Source: Faecalicatena_A orotica
Lineage (GTDB): Bacteria > Bacillota > Clostridia > Lachnospirales > Lachnospiraceae
Reading direction: 5' to 3' (one strand)
DNA: 64,000 nucleotides
Assembly: GCF_040545875.1 (NCBI RefSeq)
Contig: NZ_JBEPMR010000005.1
Shown here: positions 62,216 through 64,000 of the stretch, piece by piece
How the letters are laid out: the number at the start of each line of letters is the position of its first letter
How positions within the stretch are numbered: the first letter of the stretch is position 1
The notes under the pieces: generated by a model
Database searches by the model: none
Told to the model about the DNA's origin: nothing
What the model saw: the letters and a program-made list of their open reading frames with translations, nothing else
Translations under genes and position numbers: made by a program

Positions 62216-62596
62216 ATGAAAGAAACTATATTATTATTTCACGTATCAGATAAAGAGAAGCTTTTGAAAATAGAGATGGCATTATTCCCTCTACACGTGC
62301 GTCTAAAGAAAGTAAAGACGGAAGAGTACAATCAGCCGCTCGGCGTACTGGCGGGTGTGAAAGACGCGGTTCCCAAAGAAGGGGCCTATAACGGGGACGA
62401 TCTGCCGGATACGATGATTGTCTTTGCCTTTTTCGATGACAACAGGCTGAATCAGGCACTTGCAGCCCTAAAAAAGAGCGGGGCGGGCCCTCTCCCCTAC
62501 AAGGCAGTGCTTACTCCTACGAACCAGTTATGGACGGCACAGGAATGTTTTGCAGAAATCCGGCAGGAGCATGAGGCTATGACTCCGAAGAAGTAG
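62216..62596 (+). CDS. DUF3783-family protein
   Basis: A 126-residue soluble protein (LLFHVSDKEKLLKIEMALFP; MIVFAFFDDNRLNQALAAL; PYKAVLTPTNQLWTAQE), which by its C-terminal pattern matches the family annotated DUF3783. Function unknown. CAGGAGGATTTTACACT is its ribosome binding site. Confidence 0.8.
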   Translation: MKETILLFHVSDKEKLLKIEMALFPLHVRLKKVKTEEYNQPLGVLAGVKDAVPKEGAYNGDDLPDTMIVFAFFDDNRLNQALAALKKSGAGPLPYKAVLTPTNQLWTAQECFAEIRQEHEAMTPKK

Positions 62597-62640
62597 TCTT
62601 CAGCATATTTCTGTAACAGATGCTGCTTTCTTATACGTTA

Positions 62641-62706
62641 AAAAGGTTCTATCGAATACAGTGACGCCCGGAATATCCGGGTTGTGCGTATTCAATAGAG
62701 CCTTTT
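62641..62706. terminator. Bidirectional terminator
   Basis: AAAAGGTTCTATCGAATAC (62641-62659) pairs with GTATTCAATAGAGCCTTTT (ending about 62706), and CCCGGAATATCCGGG forms an inner hairpin. T-runs follow on both strands. It separates two convergent genes. Confidence 0.85.
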
Positions 62707-62728
62707 CCTATGCATTATAGTGCCAGTA

Positions 62729-64000
62729 TTACCACGGAAGGAGTTTTCCACCCCCGCTTAATGTAATCGTTTTTTTATTCAGCCAGCTGTTTCCGGCATT
62801 TGAGCTGTCGTAGTAAATAGAGTGTCCATTGGACTGAATATTACTGCATTTTGAATCATCATTCTTAATAACATTTACATAGGAATCCCCGGTTAATTCC
62901 CATTTAGAGTCTTTATCCAGAGAAATATCCACATTCTGTCCCTTGTTTTCCCCATTTACAGTGCCCTTTAATGTTGACTGTTCCGTGAGATTTATTGTCA
63001 CCCTGCTTATTTCATCACAGATGATATCACCCTGCAGCTTCTGTGCAATTCCTGTCAGTGTAATATCGCCCCCGTTCTTTCCTGCCGTCCCCCAGCTATT
63101 CGTATCATTGCCGGCAGCGTTAATAAGTATTTTCCCCTGATATATCAATTCTGTGTTTATAAGAACCGCTTCAGCCTTCGTATTGGTAATATAGAACATG
63201 GGTCCCTGCCCTGTCGATGTCAGCCTGGAATCGGTTACTTTCAGTTTTGCCGGGTCTTCTTTGGAATCCCCTTCAGTACTCTGATACAGCATGATCCCCT
63301 GTTTCCCGACTCCTGTAAAATCACATTTGTTCAGGCTCACGGAATTCTTCCCATCAACCACGATAATCGGTCCTGTTTCAGAATTACCGGTCAGGTCTTC
63401 CAATGCAATCTTCCCTTCCGAATAAATACAGGGACTCCCCTGTCCGGAAGCAGAAATATTACCGCCTGTTACACTTACTGTTCCGCCGCCTTTTCCGGCT
63501 GCTATCGGCGGACTCTGGTCTCCGCTGGTCGTTATATCGACGTCAGCCGCCTCTATCGTGCCGCCGTATGTCGCTGTCAGACCTTTTGAAGATCCCCCTG
63601 ACGTCTCTATCTTCACATCACTGACATGGACTAATGCATCTTTCCCCGAAGAAAAAATCCCCCCGGAACCTTCAGATGATGATGTTATCTCACTTTTGCC
63701 GATGCTGGATTCGCTTCCTGCGGTCGTTACAAAAACCGCATTTACACCATAAAAACTACTTTCATCCACACTTGTTGTATCTCCGGCCTTTGTCAGCTTA
63801 GCATTTGTCATATTCAAAGTCCCACTGTTCTTTACCAGTACAACACTTTCATTCTCTTTACTTGACCCCAGTGATTCTTTATCGGAAGTGTCGCTTTTGC
63901 CATCTACCTGAAGGACCGCTGACAGTTCAATGATGCCCTTGGCAGTTCCATCCGTCTCTGCCTGATCTGCACTGTCCTGTTTCTCAATGCTTGAGGCATC
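62729..64000 (-). CDS. Beta-helix-like surface protein (5' end missing)
   Basis: The frame is open from the window edge to 62729, giving the C-terminal ~423 residues. The sequence is rich in Gly, Ser, Thr and Asp, with many short repeats of the form x-I-x-x-S-G-x-G-S (for example NISASGQGSPCIYSEGKIAL and TDSRLTSTGQGPMFYITNTK). This is typical of right-handed parallel beta-helices in exported carbohydrate-related or adhesin proteins. The signal peptide and any anchor would be in the missing part. Function unknown. Confidence 0.7.
   Translation of the reverse strand, partial: DASSIEKQDSADQAETDGTAKGIIELSAVLQVDGKSDTSDKESLGSSKENESVVLVKNSGTLNMTNAKLTKAGDTTSVDESSFYGVNAVFVTTAGSESSIGKSEITSSSEGSGGIFSSGKDALVHVSDVKIETSGGSSKGLTATYGGTIEAADVDITTSGDQSPPIAAGKGGGTVSVTGGNISASGQGSPCIYSEGKIALEDLTGNSETGPIIVVDGKNSVSLNKCDFTGVGKQGIMLYQSTEGDSKEDPAKLKVTDSRLTSTGQGPMFYITNTKAEAVLINTELIYQGKILINAAGNDTNSWGTAGKNGGDITLTGIAQKLQGDIICDEISRVTINLTEQSTLKGTVNGENKGQNVDISLDKDSKWELTGDSYVNVIKNDDSKCSNIQSNGHSIYYDSSNAGNSWLNKKTITLSGGGKLLPW

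Overview
The window looks like chromosome of a Gram-positive, spore-forming gut clostridium, most likely a member of Lachnospiraceae (Bacillota). This rests on strong AGGAGG-type ribosome binding sites, sigma-A promoters, sporulation-type genes (PdaB-like deacetylase, YlmC/YmxH), NrdR, several GHKL/LytTR two-component pairs, a circularly permuted GH3 glucosidase and ABC-based sugar and peptide uptake. I saw no rRNA, tRNA, CRISPR array or intact insertion sequence.

Layout. 1-2.7 kb: 3'-truncated glutamine synthetase with a promoter and leader hairpin, an HPr-like protein without the catalytic His, and a polysaccharide deacetylase. 2.7-11 kb: an alpha-galactoside/sucrose operon (binding lipoprotein, two permeases, GH36, GH13 amylosucrase-like) opposite an AraC regulator. 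An 18-bp motif occurs twice between them and once more, 29 kb away, on the promoter of a fructokinase gene. 11-13.7 kb: TetR regulator, extended SDR, C39-like peptidase.

13.8-36.9 kb is an accessory island, more AT-rich over much of its length, holding two peptide natural-product systems. The first (16.6-19.7 kb) is a Clo7bot-type Cys-rich RiPP cluster: radical SAM/SPASM maturase, TIGR04066-type maturation protein, acyl-carrier-related protein and a six-Cys 57-residue precursor. The second (30.3-36.3 kb) is a type 2 lanthipeptide operon: an unknown 183-aa protein, LytTR response regulator, GHKL kinase, a previously uncalled 49-residue LanA and a LanM. A terminator-like hairpin lies between lanA and lanM. 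Between the clusters sit a subtilisin-like protease, an ABC exporter without a C39 domain, a LanFEG-like immunity transporter, two full-length paralogues of a 508-residue lipoprotein (one broken at a G7 tract) and several gene wrecks: a deleted copy of the exporter, a third lipoprotein fragment and a small lipoprotein with one stop codon. The island looks like a site of repeated duplication and decay.

36.9-64 kb is mostly ordinary: an AAA-ATPase/PD-(D/E)XK protein, fructokinase, two CobW-type GTPases (one with a very His-rich loop), exonuclease III, a Dpp/Opp/Nik-type peptide or nickel importer ending in truA, a TSUP permease, a nitroreductase, the permuted membrane-anchored GH3 enzyme, a second GHKL/LytTR pair, NrdR, YlmC, a NatAB-like ABC pair, an XRE/membrane-protein cassette under a three-repeat operator, an Rpn-family nuclease with tandem 24-bp repeats, a DUF3783 protein and the 3' part of a beta-helix-like protein that runs off the window.

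How the genes could work together: raffinose-type sugars are imported, GH36 removes galactose, the GH13 enzyme splits sucrose, and fructokinase takes the fructose, possibly all under one AraC regulator. In the island, the LytTR system probably controls lanthipeptide production. LanM modifies LanA. The S8 protease and ABC exporter are plausible processing and export partners for one or both peptides, and the three-gene ABC system is the best immunity candidate.
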